DNA of 64,000 bases from Psychrobacter proteolyticus. GTDB lineage: Bacteria; Pseudomonadota; Gammaproteobacteria; Pseudomonadales; Moraxellaceae. The translations under genes and the position numbers were made by a program. Positions within the stretch are counted from its first letter, which is position 1. Each line of letters starts with the position of its first letter. Below are positions 1-9,316 of this stretch, in pieces. The notes below the pieces were generated by a model, which saw only the letters and a program-made list of their open reading frames with translations, was not told the origin of the DNA and did no database searches. The stretch is from contig NZ_QLKS01000003.1 of the NCBI RefSeq assembly GCF_003350005.1, forward strand, positions 1 through 64,000. The letters are read 5' to 3'.

Positions 1-34
1 GTGGCTTGTTACGTTCAAACTTGGCCTTTGCCAT
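1..34 (-). CDS. tuf: Elongation factor Tu, N-terminal fragment (partial at window edge)
   Basis: Only the first 11 codons are inside the window; the gene runs off the left edge. They read MAKAKFERNKP, the standard N-terminus of bacterial EF-Tu, the GTPase that delivers aminoacyl-tRNA to the ribosome. A purine-rich ribosome binding site (AGAGGA) sits about 7 bases before the ATG. The gene lies downstream of a Thr-Tyr-Gly-Thr tRNA cluster on the same strand, the arrangement of E. coli tufB. Here a small membrane protein gene intervenes. Confidence 0.9.
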   Translation of the reverse strand, partial: MAKAKFERNKP

Positions 35-312
35 GGGTATTTCCTCTTTTTTTGGTGAATGATCAATAAAAAGCTGTTTAATGGCTCATAATAGAATTAA
101 ATCATCATAAACCTAGCTATCAACCGCACGAACCACTGCTTAAACAGTGCTCCGAACTAATTCTTGTATCCGTTATTATACGCTGACTTGTCTTAAATAG
201 TCATACATCTCTCAATCGAAAACAACTTCTCTCTAATTAGTAGATATAGAGCTCGATTGATTATAACCTTTCTTATAACCGTATAATTATCTTGATATGC
301 AAGGTCGCGATA
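35..312 (-). promoter_or_regulatory. tuf leader region with candidate -10 and hairpin
   Basis: This 278-base gap lies between the DUF6122 gene and tuf. On the minus strand a perfect TATAAT falls at 175-180, though no good -35 is seen at 16-18 bases. It is followed by a small hairpin, CACTG/CAGTG, at 134-149. A separate tuf promoter here would make tuf independent of the tRNA operon. This is inference from sequence pattern only. Confidence 0.3.
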
Positions 313-630
313 TTAGCTGACCGACATCATCAAACAATCCGTAAAATCCGTTAACATATGGAACAGCAATCCAGTTCCAATGATATTAAAAGGCTTACGA
401 AGAAAGAGTAAAACAAAATACACTAGCATCGCATAATAAGTATGTAACGGATGAAAATTAATGCTACATCTATTTGCCTGAAATATTGGATTTGCTACCA
501 GATGATCTATATCAACCAACATGGTTGCAAGCAAAATCAGATATGCTTTTTTCCACTCTTTTTTAAAAAACGCAATCGCGATAAAAAGAGGGAAACCAAA
601 GTGCAAAAAGTAATGTATTAATGTCTGCAT
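313..630 (-). CDS. DUF6122 family small membrane protein
   Basis: A 105-residue hydrophobic protein with about three to four membrane segments. It matches my memory of the DUF6122 family: an N-terminal QTLIHYFLHFGFPL stretch, a central LLATMLVDIDHLVANP motif, a CSINFHPLHTYYA motif and a C-terminal LLFHMLTDFTDC. The Asp and His residues inside the hydrophobic segments (DIDH, FHPLH, HMLTD) recall membrane metal-dependent hydrolases, but no function is established. The start is ATG at 630; no strong ribosome binding site is visible. It sits on the tRNA strand, between tRNA-Thr(GGU) and tuf, which are adjacent in E. coli. Family assignment is fairly sure; role unknown. Confidence 0.75.
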   Translation of the reverse strand: MQTLIHYFLHFGFPLFIAIAFFKKEWKKAYLILLATMLVDIDHLVANPIFQANRCSINFHPLHTYYAMLVYFVLLFLRKPFNIIGTGLLFHMLTDFTDCLMMSVS

Positions 631-704
631 ACTGGCCTATTAGCTTTAGTCTTCTCTATATAAGACCATCAAAACCAATATTTATTAATATACTGACAGC
701 ACTA

Positions 705-730
705 AAAGGCAACACCTCAGTGTCACCTTT
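705..730 (-). terminator. Hairpin after the tRNA cluster, possible terminator
   Basis: An 11-base-pair stem (two G-U pairs) with loop TGAG on the minus strand, 110 bases past tRNA-Thr(GGU) and 75 before the DUF6122 gene. The T tract after it is short (TTTTA). It may end part of the tRNA transcript or act as a partial attenuator. Confidence 0.4.
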
Positions 731-839
731 GAATCATTGTCTACCGCACTACTGTTATATATTTCAATATTCTATAATTTCGATATCGACGCAAAGTTAT
801 ATAAATAGCAAAACAAGCATAAAAGGTATAAACAATAAA

Positions 840-914
<75 letters not shown>

Positions 915-1014
915 GTATATTGAAACCTTTGAGCTGCACTAAAAAAAATATCACGATGCAGCAATAATTACTGACTCTCGTGATGATTTATTATGCTTTG
1001 CGATGGTGTATATA

Positions 1015-1088
1015 TGGAGCGGGTGGCGGGAATCGAACCCGCGTCATTAGCTTGGAAGGCTAAGGTGTTACCATTATACCACACCCGC
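1015..1088 (-). tRNA. glyT: tRNA-Gly (anticodon UCC)
   Basis: Minus-strand cloverleaf with acceptor GCGGGTG, anticodon loop CTTCCAA (TCC), T-loop GTTCGAT and encoded CCA; 74 bases with CCA. Third in the Thr-Tyr-Gly-Thr order known from the E. coli tufB operon. Confidence 0.95.
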
Positions 1089-1155
1089 ATTTACTCTTAT
1101 TCAGGATAACTCTAATCGAGAGTATGCTTGGCGCTATGACAAACTTTAGAAAATA

Positions 1156-1239
1156 TGGTGGTGGGAGAAGGATTCGAACCTTCGAAGCTTTCGCGACAGA
1201 TTTACAGTCTGTTGGGTTTGACCGCTCCCCAACCCCACC
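1156..1239 (-). tRNA. tyrU: tRNA-Tyr (anticodon GUA)
   Basis: Minus-strand cloverleaf with acceptor GGTGGGG/CTCCCACC, anticodon loop CTGTAAA (GTA), the long variable arm expected for tyrosine tRNA, and encoded CCA; 84 bases. Confidence 0.95.
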
Positions 1240-1306
1240 TTAGGTTGCTTTGAACAAAGATGACTTACATTTAAGACAAATTTATAAAAAGCTACTTTAA
1301 GAGAGA

Positions 1307-1382
<76 letters not shown>

Positions 1383-1404
1383 TTGTTCTCTTAAAGTGGT
1401 GGCT

Positions 1405-1432
1405 ATTCTATCAAATTTTTTGAGATGCGCAA
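1405..1432 (-). promoter_or_regulatory. Predicted promoter of the tRNA operon
   Basis: On the minus strand a -35 TTGCGC (1427-1432) and a -10 TAGAAT (1405-1410) are separated by 16 bases. The -10 lies 22 bases before tRNA-Thr(UGU). It is followed by GCC-rich bases, resembling the discriminator of stringently controlled stable-RNA promoters. Confidence 0.6.
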
Positions 1433-1573
1433 GCACTTTTTCATATTTTTTTAAATTAATTTGATATAAATACTTAAGTTACTGATTAAGCTAGTTTTTT
1501 ATAAATAAGAATATGCCAATAAGTTGGCTTTTTGCTTGTAGCCTTTATTTTTGCCATATCACTGGCTATTTAA

Positions 1574-3070
1574 TTAGCGAATGCGCAAGCCATTACAGGC
1601 CATTTCTACCGCTTTTATTAAGGCCAATGCTTTTTTATTGGTTTCATCCCATTCTTTTTCTGGAACAGAATCAGCAACGATCCCTGCTCCGGCTTGAATA
1701 TGTATCTCACCACGGCGCATAACCGCAGTACGGATAGCAATGGCAGTGTCCATATTGCCGTTCCAACCTAGATAACCAACTGAGCCACCAAATACTGTTC
1801 GACGTACTGGTTCTATTTCATCGATAATTTGCATAGCGCGGATTTTAGGTGCCCCCGACAGCGTTCCAGCTGGGAAGGTAGCGCAAAATACATCTAGTGC
1901 ATCCTTATCAGCTCGTATCGTACCCTCAACATTAGATGCGATATGCATCACTTGCGAGTAGCGCTCTATAAACATCTTTTCTGTGACTTTAACACTGCCA
2001 TACTCGCAAACGCGGCCAATATCATTGCGACCTAAATCAATAAGCATCAAATGCTCGGCTGTTTCCTTCTCATCATTTAACAGCTCTTGCTCAAGCGCTA
2101 GGTCTTCAGCCTCATCTTGGCCACGTTGCCGTGTCCCTGCCAGCGGCCTTACAGTCACTTTACCATTTTCGATACGGGATAGGATTTCAGGAGAAGCACC
2201 GATAATATCAAAGCGTTTGTGATCGTCGAGTGTATAACCATGCACCAAAAACAGATACGGTGATGGGTTTAGGTAGCGAAGCGCACGATAGACGGCTAGA
2301 GAGTCGCCTGTATAGTCCGCGGTCAAACGCTGCGCTGGCACTACCTGCATGACGTCACCTGCGGCGATATAGTCCTTTATTTTATTGACATCGCTACAGT
2401 ATTTTTCGGCACCTGTTTGCGATACAAATTTAGGCGTAGGCATTACAGGTGCGCGCAAGTTGGACGGCTCAGCTAACTTTTCCTCGATTTGCTCTAACTC
2501 ACGGATAGCTGAACTGTAGCCATCTTCAGACTGGCAATCAGCATAGACAATAATTGATAGCGTATTCTCTAAATTATCAAATACAATAACGCTCATCGAA
2601 AGCATCAGCCACATATCTGGCATCGACATTGGATTGGGCGCATCAGATAAGCCGACAATTGGCTCAATAATACGTACCATATCGTATCCAAAGTAACCAA
2701 CTAGACCGCCACTAAAGCTAGGCATCGTCGGTACATCTTCAGCGGTTGGCATATGATATTGCGCCATCAGCTCACGCAGGTAATAAAAAGGATTCTCTAC
2801 TGACTCTGTATCGATATGATCGTTTCGTTTGGTCGTCATATTGCCATCAGCGTACTGCAAAATCAGATCGCTACCCAATCCAATCATGGAGTATCGTGCC
2901 CAGCGCTCACCGCCTACCACAGACTCAAATAAATAGGCAGAGCCGTTTAGATCACGTACTTTGGAGAATACAGATACGGGAGTCTGCGCATCCATCAGAC
3001 GCTTTTTTACTAGCGGTGCGTGACTAAAGCCTCTATCTCTAAAAGCTTGGTATTCTTCAAAAGTCATCAT
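1574..3070 (-). CDS. trpE: Anthranilate synthase component I
   Basis: Converts chorismate with glutamine-derived ammonia to anthranilate, the first step of tryptophan synthesis, with the TrpG amidotransferase (not in this window). The protein is 498 residues, the usual length. It has an N-terminal feedback-inhibition region containing the LFESV motif and a C-terminal chorismate-binding domain with QVVPAQR, GASPE, PLAGTR(Q)RG, DLGRNDIGRV and FPAGTLSGAPK motifs. ATG at 3070 follows AAGAGAG. The gene is not next to trpGDC and appears to be transcribed alone after a hairpin at 3128-3163. The PabB homologue is less likely given the motifs and length. Confidence 0.95.
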   Translation of the reverse strand: MMTFEEYQAFRDRGFSHAPLVKKRLMDAQTPVSVFSKVRDLNGSAYLFESVVGGERWARYSMIGLGSDLILQYADGNMTTKRNDHIDTESVENPFYYLRELMAQYHMPTAEDVPTMPSFSGGLVGYFGYDMVRIIEPIVGLSDAPNPMSMPDMWLMLSMSVIVFDNLENTLSIIVYADCQSEDGYSSAIRELEQIEEKLAEPSNLRAPVMPTPKFVSQTGAEKYCSDVNKIKDYIAAGDVMQVVPAQRLTADYTGDSLAVYRALRYLNPSPYLFLVHGYTLDDHKRFDIIGASPEILSRIENGKVTVRPLAGTRQRGQDEAEDLALEQELLNDEKETAEHLMLIDLGRNDIGRVCEYGSVKVTEKMFIERYSQVMHIASNVEGTIRADKDALDVFCATFPAGTLSGAPKIRAMQIIDEIEPVRRTVFGGSVGYLGWNGNMDTAIAIRTAVMRRGEIHIQAGAGIVADSVPEKEWDETNKKALALIKAVEMACNGLRIR

Positions 3071-3122
3071 AATAGCGCTCTCTTAGCACCTTATAGGCAA
3101 TAATAAAACTATAAGCTGCTCT

Positions 3123-3163
3123 AAAAATATAGCGCCAATATTCGCTAAAATATCGACGCTATA
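3123..3163 (-). terminator. Hairpin with T tract between the FHA gene and trpE
   Basis: On the minus strand TATAGCG pairs with CGCTATA (7 base pairs) around an inner ATATT/AATAT stem, followed by TTTTT. It is about 80 bases after the FHA gene stop and about 55 before the trpE start. It most simply terminates the FHA transcript. It could also act as a trpE attenuator, but I see no Trp-rich leader peptide. Confidence 0.55.
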
Positions 3164-3244
3164 ATGAGTCATTTGTTTAAAAAATGGTAAGTACAACAAG
3201 GGTTTCTGTCAAAAATTACGACAAAGACCTAGTGTAGAGTTGGA

Positions 3245-4495
3245 TTATGCACCGCCCATATTAAACAACCATAATGCCAAACCGATAATTAGAATGGTCA
3301 CGAATACCCATATAAACCAGCCGCCGCTCGCTTTTTTCTCTACATGATCTGCATGAGCAGGATTGCTGATTTCTTGATCCATCGCATTATTGCCTTCGGT
3401 ACCAAGATCGCGCGGCTGCCCTAAATTAGCCGTGCCTGAAAATTGTGCACTAGCTGCTTGTTTGGCTTTTAAAACTTCAGGGTCAGCTTCTTCTTGTAAC
3501 TCTGTTTTTGTCGTTTTGTCGTGCTCGTCTTGGACTGCTGGCTCTTCATGCATTACTGGCTGCTCTTCTACCACTGGCGCGCTATCAGTAGATGCTGCAT
3601 GTGATGACTCTGTAGACGTCACAGCTTCTGTTTCAGTTGCTGTTGGTACAGATGTGTCATCTACCCCTTCTGTGGCAACTGGCGTTTCTTCTACTGGCGT
3701 AGGCGATGCCGCATCCGCGTCAGACAGTACTTCATCAATCCCTGTTTCTTTGACAACTGGCTCTGTAGAAACGGCTTCTTCAACATCTGGTTCTTCAAAA
3801 GCCGGTTCTTCAACAACTGGTTCAACGGTTTCGTGCGTAGGGGTTACTGATTCTTCGGTCATATCTGAGCCGGCACCTACAGGTACAGTATCATCTGTAG
3901 CAGGTAACATTTCTTCGATGCCAGTTTCTTTGATCACTGGCTCATTGCCTGTTTGCTCTATGATCGGCTCTTGTTCAATCGGAGCTTCTTTGCTCGAACT
4001 TTCCTCCAGAGCGTTTTTCTCAACTATCTGCTCTTCGGTCACAGGCTCACTAGCAGGAGTTTCTAGCACATTGGCTGTATCAGCATTTTCATGTGTATCT
4101 GCTATTGGCTCCTCTGTGGTCACTGGCGCTAGTGCCTCACTCTCCGTCGTCACTGGCTCAGCAGGTACCTGTACTTGAAAGCTAAAACTTGCAAAGCCAA
4201 GCGTATCGTCTGCTTTTAGATGACTAGATTTATTGCCCTCGATACGTTGCTCATTGATAAACGTGCCATTAGAAGAGTCTAAGTCTTTTACGTAGAGCTG
4301 ACCATCTAGCACACTGAGCACCGCGTGATTGCGAGAAACCTGCTTGCTACCTAGCACTACGTCGTTATCACTACCACGACCTATAGATAAGCTATCACTA
4401 ACTGTCAGTGTCAGGTCACCTAGCGCTTCCGTCAATGCATTCAGCTGCCAAGTTGTACTTGCTGCCGTATTCATACTTTCTGTCTCGTTTGTCAT
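3245..4495 (-). CDS. FHA-domain protein with acidic repeat linker and C-terminal membrane anchor
   Basis: A 416-residue protein in three parts. Residues about 18-110 form a forkhead-associated phosphothreonine-binding domain with SIGRGSDNDVVL, SRNHA and SSNGTFIN motifs. Residues about 111-390 are a Glu/Thr/Val/Pro-rich low-complexity linker that contains a duplicated KETGI(E/D)E motif near 189 and 249. Residues about 392-412 form one hydrophobic helix ending NMGGA, so the domain should face the cytoplasm on a tail anchor. The start follows AAGGAG. No Ser/Thr kinase or phosphatase gene lies nearby, so its partner is unknown. Domain call is sure; function is not. Confidence 0.85.
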   Translation of the reverse strand: MTNETESMNTAASTTWQLNALTEALGDLTLTVSDSLSIGRGSDNDVVLGSKQVSRNHAVLSVLDGQLYVKDLDSSNGTFINEQRIEGNKSSHLKADDTLGFASFSFQVQVPAEPVTTESEALAPVTTEEPIADTHENADTANVLETPASEPVTEEQIVEKNALEESSSKEAPIEQEPIIEQTGNEPVIKETGIEEMLPATDDTVPVGAGSDMTEESVTPTHETVEPVVEEPAFEEPDVEEAVSTEPVVKETGIDEVLSDADAASPTPVEETPVATEGVDDTSVPTATETEAVTSTESSHAASTDSAPVVEEQPVMHEEPAVQDEHDKTTKTELQEEADPEVLKAKQAASAQFSGTANLGQPRDLGTEGNNAMDQEISNPAHADHVEKKASGGWFIWVFVTILIIGLALWLFNMGGA

Positions 4496-4652
4496 GTTAT
4501 AACTCCTTATTTTTCTATTGAATATCCAATGATGCTAAAAATAATAACTCTAAAATATTACTGCCAATTTATGATAAGTATTGTCGCTATTTCTTTAATG
4601 ATATTTGCCTAACACGGTTTATTAAGTACTTTCCTCAAACACCATACAGTAT

Positions 4653-5504
4653 TTACTTTGGTATAAAGTGAGGTTTTATAACTTTGTCGAGCTTGCTATA
4701 GGGGATATTAAGGACAGGCATACCGTAAGCGTATGGACCGATAGAATAATGCTGATAACGAATGCTAACGCCTGTATCTGTCAAAGTCACATTATTGCTC
4801 AACGTAAATGGCCAGTTTTTCTCATAACTGCTCACGTCTTCGGCAACCGTTTTGACCCACGTTTTATAAGCATTATAGGCAAGCGCCTCAAAACGAGGTT
4901 TTTTACCTGAGATAAGCATGTCGTCAAGCGTGACTTGCTTCTTGGTACTTGGGTCAAACACTAGGTACTCGCTATAAGGCATGCCGTGTGCACCGCCAGT
5001 ATAGACGTAAGAGCTTATCTCAAGCAGTTCAAAGTCATCGACATGACCTAGATAGTTGGGCTCTATCATCAGATTATAACCCCATGACACATCATCAGGC
5101 ATATCTTGAAATTGCAAACTCACAAAGCTATCGAGAGCCGCCATAACCTCTTTTTCGCTACTTTTACCTTTGATAGGTACTGTCTCTGTCAACCGACTAT
5201 TGACGACTAAATTATCGATACGGGCATTGGCAATCTCATCTATCCAGTTTTGACTGCTTTTGAGATATTTAACTTCAATCTCTGGACAGTTATCACGCTT
5301 GTCACACGTCTCTTGTATATTACTGGGTAGCTGATACGGTAGATACTCCGTGCTGCTAATAAAGCTTCCTGCATTTACTGGCATACTAACGGCAATTAAC
5401 AATAGGCTGCCAGTCAACATAGCAACTGAACGCCTCTGGCTTACCTTTATCAAAAATAGATCAGCCGATATAGATTTATCATCAGTTTGAGTCGTAGTAT
5501 GCAT
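4653..5504 (-). CDS. Exported DUF3298 (RsiV-like) domain protein
   Basis: A 283-residue protein with a basic N-region, a hydrophobic segment at about 27-45 ending near NAG (signal peptide or anchor) and a C-terminal DUF3298 domain. The YTGGAHG motif is at 168-174, and SIGPYAYGMP with an IPY..L end follows. This fold occurs in RsiV, an anti-sigma factor that binds lysozyme, and in many uncharacterised periplasmic proteins. No sigma factor gene is adjacent, so an RsiV role is not supported. The start was moved 10 codons in to the ATG at 5504 because AGAGGA precedes it. Cys66 and Cys73 could form a disulfide. Confidence 0.7.
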   Translation of the reverse strand: MHTTTQTDDKSISADLFLIKVSQRRSVAMLTGSLLLIAVSMPVNAGSFISSTEYLPYQLPSNIQETCDKRDNCPEIEVKYLKSSQNWIDEIANARIDNLVVNSRLTETVPIKGKSSEKEVMAALDSFVSLQFQDMPDDVSWGYNLMIEPNYLGHVDDFELLEISSYVYTGGAHGMPYSEYLVFDPSTKKQVTLDDMLISGKKPRFEALAYNAYKTWVKTVAEDVSSYEKNWPFTLSNNVTLTDTGVSIRYQHYSIGPYAYGMPVLNIPYSKLDKVIKPHFIPK

Positions 5505-5667
5505 ATGTCCTCTTTTGCAAATATAAAATGCCATTCAATATTCTATCGTAACAATTGCAATGTATTGTAGGAAGACTGTTCACGTTTTTGAGGTAATGTA
5601 AGCGAACGATTATCTGACTCTTACTATTTAAGTCGCCGATGCAGTTTAGGTCACAGATACAGGCAAT

Positions 5668-5692
5668 AAAAAAGACACGGTTGGCGTGTCTT
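5668..5692 (-). terminator. Terminator after prfC
   Basis: Minus-strand 8-base-pair stem AAGACACG/CGTGTCTT with a 5-base loop followed by a T-rich run, 33 bases past the prfC stop. Confidence 0.75.
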
Positions 5693-5724
5693 AATCAGTA
5701 AACGATATAAGCGTATAAATAAAT

Positions 5725-7320
5725 TTAATGCTCGCGTGTGCTACTAAAAGTCACTTCTGGATAGCGGTCTTGCATCAGCTGTAGATTAACCCGTGACGGT
5801 GCAAGGTAAGTCAAATAACCACCACCATCTAATGATAATTGGTCATGGGCTTTTTTCTTAAATTTCGCCAAAGCTACTTCGTCATCGCAATGAATCCAGC
5901 GTACCGTAGCTATCGAGACTGGCTCAAAGGTACATTGAACCTTGTACTCTTCTTTTAGACGATGCGCGACCACTTCAAACTGTAGGACACCGACCGCACC
6001 CAAAACCAAATCATTATTAATCTGCGGCATAAACACCTGTGTTGCGCCCTCTTCACTCAACTGCTGTAGGCCTTTTTGCAACGCTTTTGATTTAAGCGGA
6101 TCTTTTAGTACCACACGGCGGAACAACTCAGGGGCGAAATGCGGAATACCTGTAAAGCTTAACTCTTCGCCTTCAGTGAAACTGTCACCGATAGAGATGG
6201 TGCCATGGTTATGCAAACCAATGATATCACCTGGATAGGCTTCTTCTAGTGCCTCACGGTCACCTGCTAAAAAGGTCAGAGCATCAGCAATACGTACGTC
6301 TTTCCCCAGACGCACATGTTTCATTTTCATGCCCTTCTCGTACTTACCAGAGCACACTCGCAAGAACGCAATACGGTCACGGTGACGCGGATCCATATTG
6401 GCCTGAATTTTGAAGACAAAGCCCGTAAAATCTGTCTCGGTGGCTGATACTTCACGCTCAGTCGTTGGATGAGCTTTTGGCGGCGGTGCATATTTGACCA
6501 AGGTATCAAGTACCATGTTCACCCCAAAGTTACCCAATGCTGTACCAAACAATACTGGCGTCATCTCGCCAGCCAGAAATGCTTCAACACTGAACTCTTC
6601 TAGCGCCATCTGTACCAGCTCAAGCGACTCTTCGAAAGCGTCAAACATCAACTGTCCTAGACGCTCACGGATATCTGGATAATCGTAGCCTTCACGAGTC
6701 TCAGAGACCGTCATCTTGCCGCCATTACCTTTTTCATAAAAGTAAGTTTTATTTTCAGTCAAATGATAGACACCGATGAAGTCTTGACCCATACCGATAG
6801 GCCAAGTCACTGGGATACATTTGATTTTTAGAACGGCTTCGATTTCGCTAAGCAATTCAAGCGGCTCACGAATCTGACGATCTAGCTTGTTGACGAATGA
6901 GATGATAGGCGTATCGCGCATACGACATACTTCCATCAGCTTAATGGTTCGTTCTTCGACACCTTTTGCACCATCTACCATCATCAACGCACTATCCACT
7001 GCGGTTAAAGTACGATACGTATCTTCACTAAAGTCGGCGTGACCTGGGGTATCTAGTAGGTTGACCATGTGGTCTTTATACGGAAACTGCATGACAGACG
7101 TCGTAATCGAGATACCACGCTCTTGTTCCATGCTCATCCAATCTGAGGTTGCATGACGATCTGTCTTACGGCCTTTTACTTCGCCCACTACCTGAATCGC
7201 TTGACCCCACAACAGGAGTTTTTCGGTCATGGTGGTCTTACCAGCATCGGGATGCGAGATGATGGCAAAGGTACGGCGCTTAGCAACTTCTTTGTTTAAT
7301 TTCTTTGGATCTACGCTCAT
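5725..7320 (-). CDS. prfC: Peptide chain release factor 3
   Basis: A translational GTPase that removes RF1 or RF2 from the ribosome after termination. The 531-residue protein has the G1 motif SHPDAGKTT, switch motifs in the [10 protein letters not shown] region, G3 [11 protein letters not shown] and G4 NKLDR, followed by the RF3-specific beta-barrel and C-terminal domains. E. coli RF3 is 529 residues. The ATG at 7320 (MSVDPKK) gives this length. An upstream in-frame TTG at 7335 would add five residues and has no better ribosome binding site. It is transcribed alone, bounded by terminators. Confidence 0.96.
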   Translation of the reverse strand: MSVDPKKLNKEVAKRRTFAIISHPDAGKTTMTEKLLLWGQAIQVVGEVKGRKTDRHATSDWMSMEQERGISITTSVMQFPYKDHMVNLLDTPGHADFSEDTYRTLTAVDSALMMVDGAKGVEERTIKLMEVCRMRDTPIISFVNKLDRQIREPLELLSEIEAVLKIKCIPVTWPIGMGQDFIGVYHLTENKTYFYEKGNGGKMTVSETREGYDYPDIRERLGQLMFDAFEESLELVQMALEEFSVEAFLAGEMTPVLFGTALGNFGVNMVLDTLVKYAPPPKAHPTTEREVSATETDFTGFVFKIQANMDPRHRDRIAFLRVCSGKYEKGMKMKHVRLGKDVRIADALTFLAGDREALEEAYPGDIIGLHNHGTISIGDSFTEGEELSFTGIPHFAPELFRRVVLKDPLKSKALQKGLQQLSEEGATQVFMPQINNDLVLGAVGVLQFEVVAHRLKEEYKVQCTFEPVSIATVRWIHCDDEVALAKFKKKAHDQLSLDGGGYLTYLAPSRVNLQLMQDRYPEVTFSSTREH

Positions 7321-7427
7321 AATTTTCAGCTTCAACAGTTATGTGATTTAGAAGTGACTCTAAATAAATAAAATAAATAATGGGCGTATTGTAGCGGATT
7401 TAGCATCAGGGTGCAGAATTAGCGTAT

Positions 7428-7464
7428 AAAAAAACACGCCCCGTTATTTAAACGAAGCGTGTTT
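7428..7464 (-). terminator. Terminator after the interrupted lipoprotein gene
   Basis: Stem AAACACGC/GCGTGTTT around an inner CGTT/AACG stem. T runs lie on both strands, so it can act both ways. It lies about 62 bases past the stop at 7526. Confidence 0.7.
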
Positions 7465-7525
7465 TTGGGCTTTTTAATTACGATCATCCTGCTTAATTAG
7501 CACGACTAATAGTCATCAATTCATC

Positions 7526-8431
7526 TCAATAGTAGCGTTCTATTTGCTCAGCCAAGAAGTCGCCAGCTATCTCATTGACGATTGTACAATCAACTACGTC
7601 AAAACGACTGTCTGTGTTCGGGTCGGTGCTACCTTTGGCGACATAGTTTGCCTCATAGACGTCTTTTCCATACTCAACACCGCTATATTCATAAGCAGGC
7701 TGATCATCATACTCAAAAAACATGACTTGCGCGGCTTGTTTCTGATTGCCTATGCCCACTCCGAACTGAGAGGTTCTATGATCTCTGTTGTCACTAGAGC
7801 GTTGTTTGGCTGCATCAAGCCATTCATCTATTGTAGCGTATCCGCTTTTGTTTTTCTCATTAAATGCCCAAAACGAGCGCTCACTGGTTACCACAGGGAT
7901 ATAACAAACTGACCCTTCAGGAAAGGCAACATTAGATGGAATATTAGAGTAATTGCTCAAATCAGTGAGAATACCTCGGCGGTCTTCGATATTCTTGCCA
8001 GCGCTATAACTGCGAGTCGTTAAACCTGACAAGTCAAATTTTTGATAGGTAGTTTCGTAGCCTAGTTTGTTATTACTGTTTTTTTCATAAATGGGACGTT
8101 TGACCGTACGACCACTGACCTCGATGTCTTTATTTTCAAGTCGACCCTCGAAATCATCTGCCAGCACGGTTCTGTCTAAATCATTCAGGCTTTGGTTGCT
8201 ATAACTGTTGATGAGATTGGCTGTTTTGATCTAGCGCGCACCAGTACGATACGTTTCATCAATTCGCGCAATTGCCGTAGCATTGGCTTTGCTATCGTAA
8301 CTATTAGCAAAGCTTGTCAATGTAATCTCGCTACTAGCCGTCCCATAAGCGCCGTCTTCTTCTTCGCACCCTATCAAAGCAAGCGTCGTCAAAAAGCAAA
8401 CACTAGGTATCGCAATCCATCTATTCATCAA
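7526..8431 (-). pseudogene. Lipoprotein gene interrupted by an in-frame TAG
   Basis: Two minus-strand reading frames (8431-8231 and 8167-7526) are in the same frame and are separated only by a TAG at 8233-8231. Read through, they give about 301 residues. The N-terminus is a lipoprotein signal with lipobox LIGC (Cys22) after an AAGGA ribosome binding site. The open part after the stop continues with no other stop, no frameshift and no ribosome binding site before the only candidate restart (GTG at 8167). A single C-to-T change from CAG would explain the stop. I do not recognise the family. It may be a recent pseudogene, a sequencing error or a readthrough gene. Confidence 0.65.
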
Positions 8432-8516
8432 ACAATGTCCTTATGATTCAGATTTCTATTATCTGTACTGATAATATATATGGCTCATTACCGCTATTGC
8501 ACCTCTTTGACGACTG

Positions 8517-8531
8517 TACAATAAGCTTGTA
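8517..8531. promoter_or_regulatory. TACAA-N5-TTGTA palindrome upstream of ohr
   Basis: A TACAA/TTGTA inverted repeat with 5-base spacer, about 165 bases before ohr. OhrR, the usual repressor of ohr, binds AT-rich palindromes of the TACAATT-AATTGTA kind. The match is partial, the distance is long, and no ohrR gene is in view. Confidence 0.3.
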
Positions 8532-8694
8532 AATCTAGAAACGAATAAAACTGTGCCCGAAATCTCATTTACAAACTAGTAGTATATATTTACTCCCAAC
8601 GCACTGAGCTGCGCCTGCGATTTGTTATGCTAGGTTTCACGTTGAGATTTACCATTCAGATATAAACATAAAAACTCACAACAAAGGATGTGTT

Positions 8695-9108
8695 ATGAAA
8701 ACTCTATATTCTACCAAAGCAACTGTCGTGGGCGGCCGAGCAGGTTCAGTCAGCTTGAACGATAACGATCTTAGCATCAACATGGTACCACCAGGCTCCG
8801 GAAAAGAAGGTAATAATCCAGAACAACTTTTTGCCATGGGCTACAGCGCCTGCTTTGATAGTGCACTTGGTGCAGTCAAACAGATGGAAAAGGCAAAATT
8901 TGACTCGACTACTTCAATAGAAGTAGATTTACTACAAGGCGAAGGCCACGAATATAAGCTTGCAGCCAAAATTCATGTCATTGGTGAAAATACAGACTTG
9001 TCAGCGGATGAGTTTCAACAGTTAGTTGAAAAAGCGCATCAAGTATGCCCATATTCTAAAGCCACACGTGGTAATATCGATGTTGAAGTCTCTTCAGAAG
9101 TAAAATAA
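8695..9108 (+). CDS. ohr: Organic hydroperoxide resistance protein
   Basis: A 137-residue OsmC/Ohr-family peroxidase that reduces organic and fatty-acid hydroperoxides through a cysteine pair, usually recycled by lipoylated proteins. Both family cysteines are present, in GYSACF (about residue 54) and VCPYSKATRGN (near 118). The N-terminal YSTKATVVGGRAG stretch is typical of Ohr rather than OsmC. The start follows AAAGGATG. It is a single-gene unit with a terminator at 9161-9189. Expression is probably induced by organic peroxides, as in relatives. Confidence 0.94.
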   Translation: MKTLYSTKATVVGGRAGSVSLNDNDLSINMVPPGSGKEGNNPEQLFAMGYSACFDSALGAVKQMEKAKFDSTTSIEVDLLQGEGHEYKLAAKIHVIGENTDLSADEFQQLVEKAHQVCPYSKATRGNIDVEVSSEVK

Positions 9109-9160
9109 CGTATTATGAGATCCATTATCAACTAATAATGAAAAATATATTAATTATAAA

Positions 9161-9189
9161 AGAACCCAGTTAGTCTGGGTTCTTTTTTT
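9161..9189 (+). terminator. Terminator after ohr
   Basis: 9-base-pair perfect stem AGAACCCAG/CTGGGTTCT, loop TTAGT, then a run of T. Confidence 0.9.
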
Positions 9190-9316
9190 GTTTGAAATCT
9201 TGGTGAAAAAGATTATCGCTACAACATCTCGTAACGGTTAAGCAGTTCGGCACGCGCTGATTTTATCGTTATAATAAGCGTATATATTTTTATCTAATAG
9301 CTGATAAGTGACTTTT

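Noticed and set aside
3071..3244. trp leader peptide attenuator upstream of trpE
   Set aside because: No short frame with adjacent Trp codons precedes the hairpin, which is better explained as the FHA gene terminator.
3390..4178. 262-codon plus-strand frame opposite the FHA gene
   Set aside because: It is the antisense shadow of the Glu/Thr/Val-rich repeats; its Ser/Gly/Thr composition follows from the complement, and there is no start signal.
8192..8446. Plus-strand open frame opposite the interrupted lipoprotein gene
   Set aside because: No ribosome binding site, while the minus strand has a proper lipoprotein signal and ribosome binding site.
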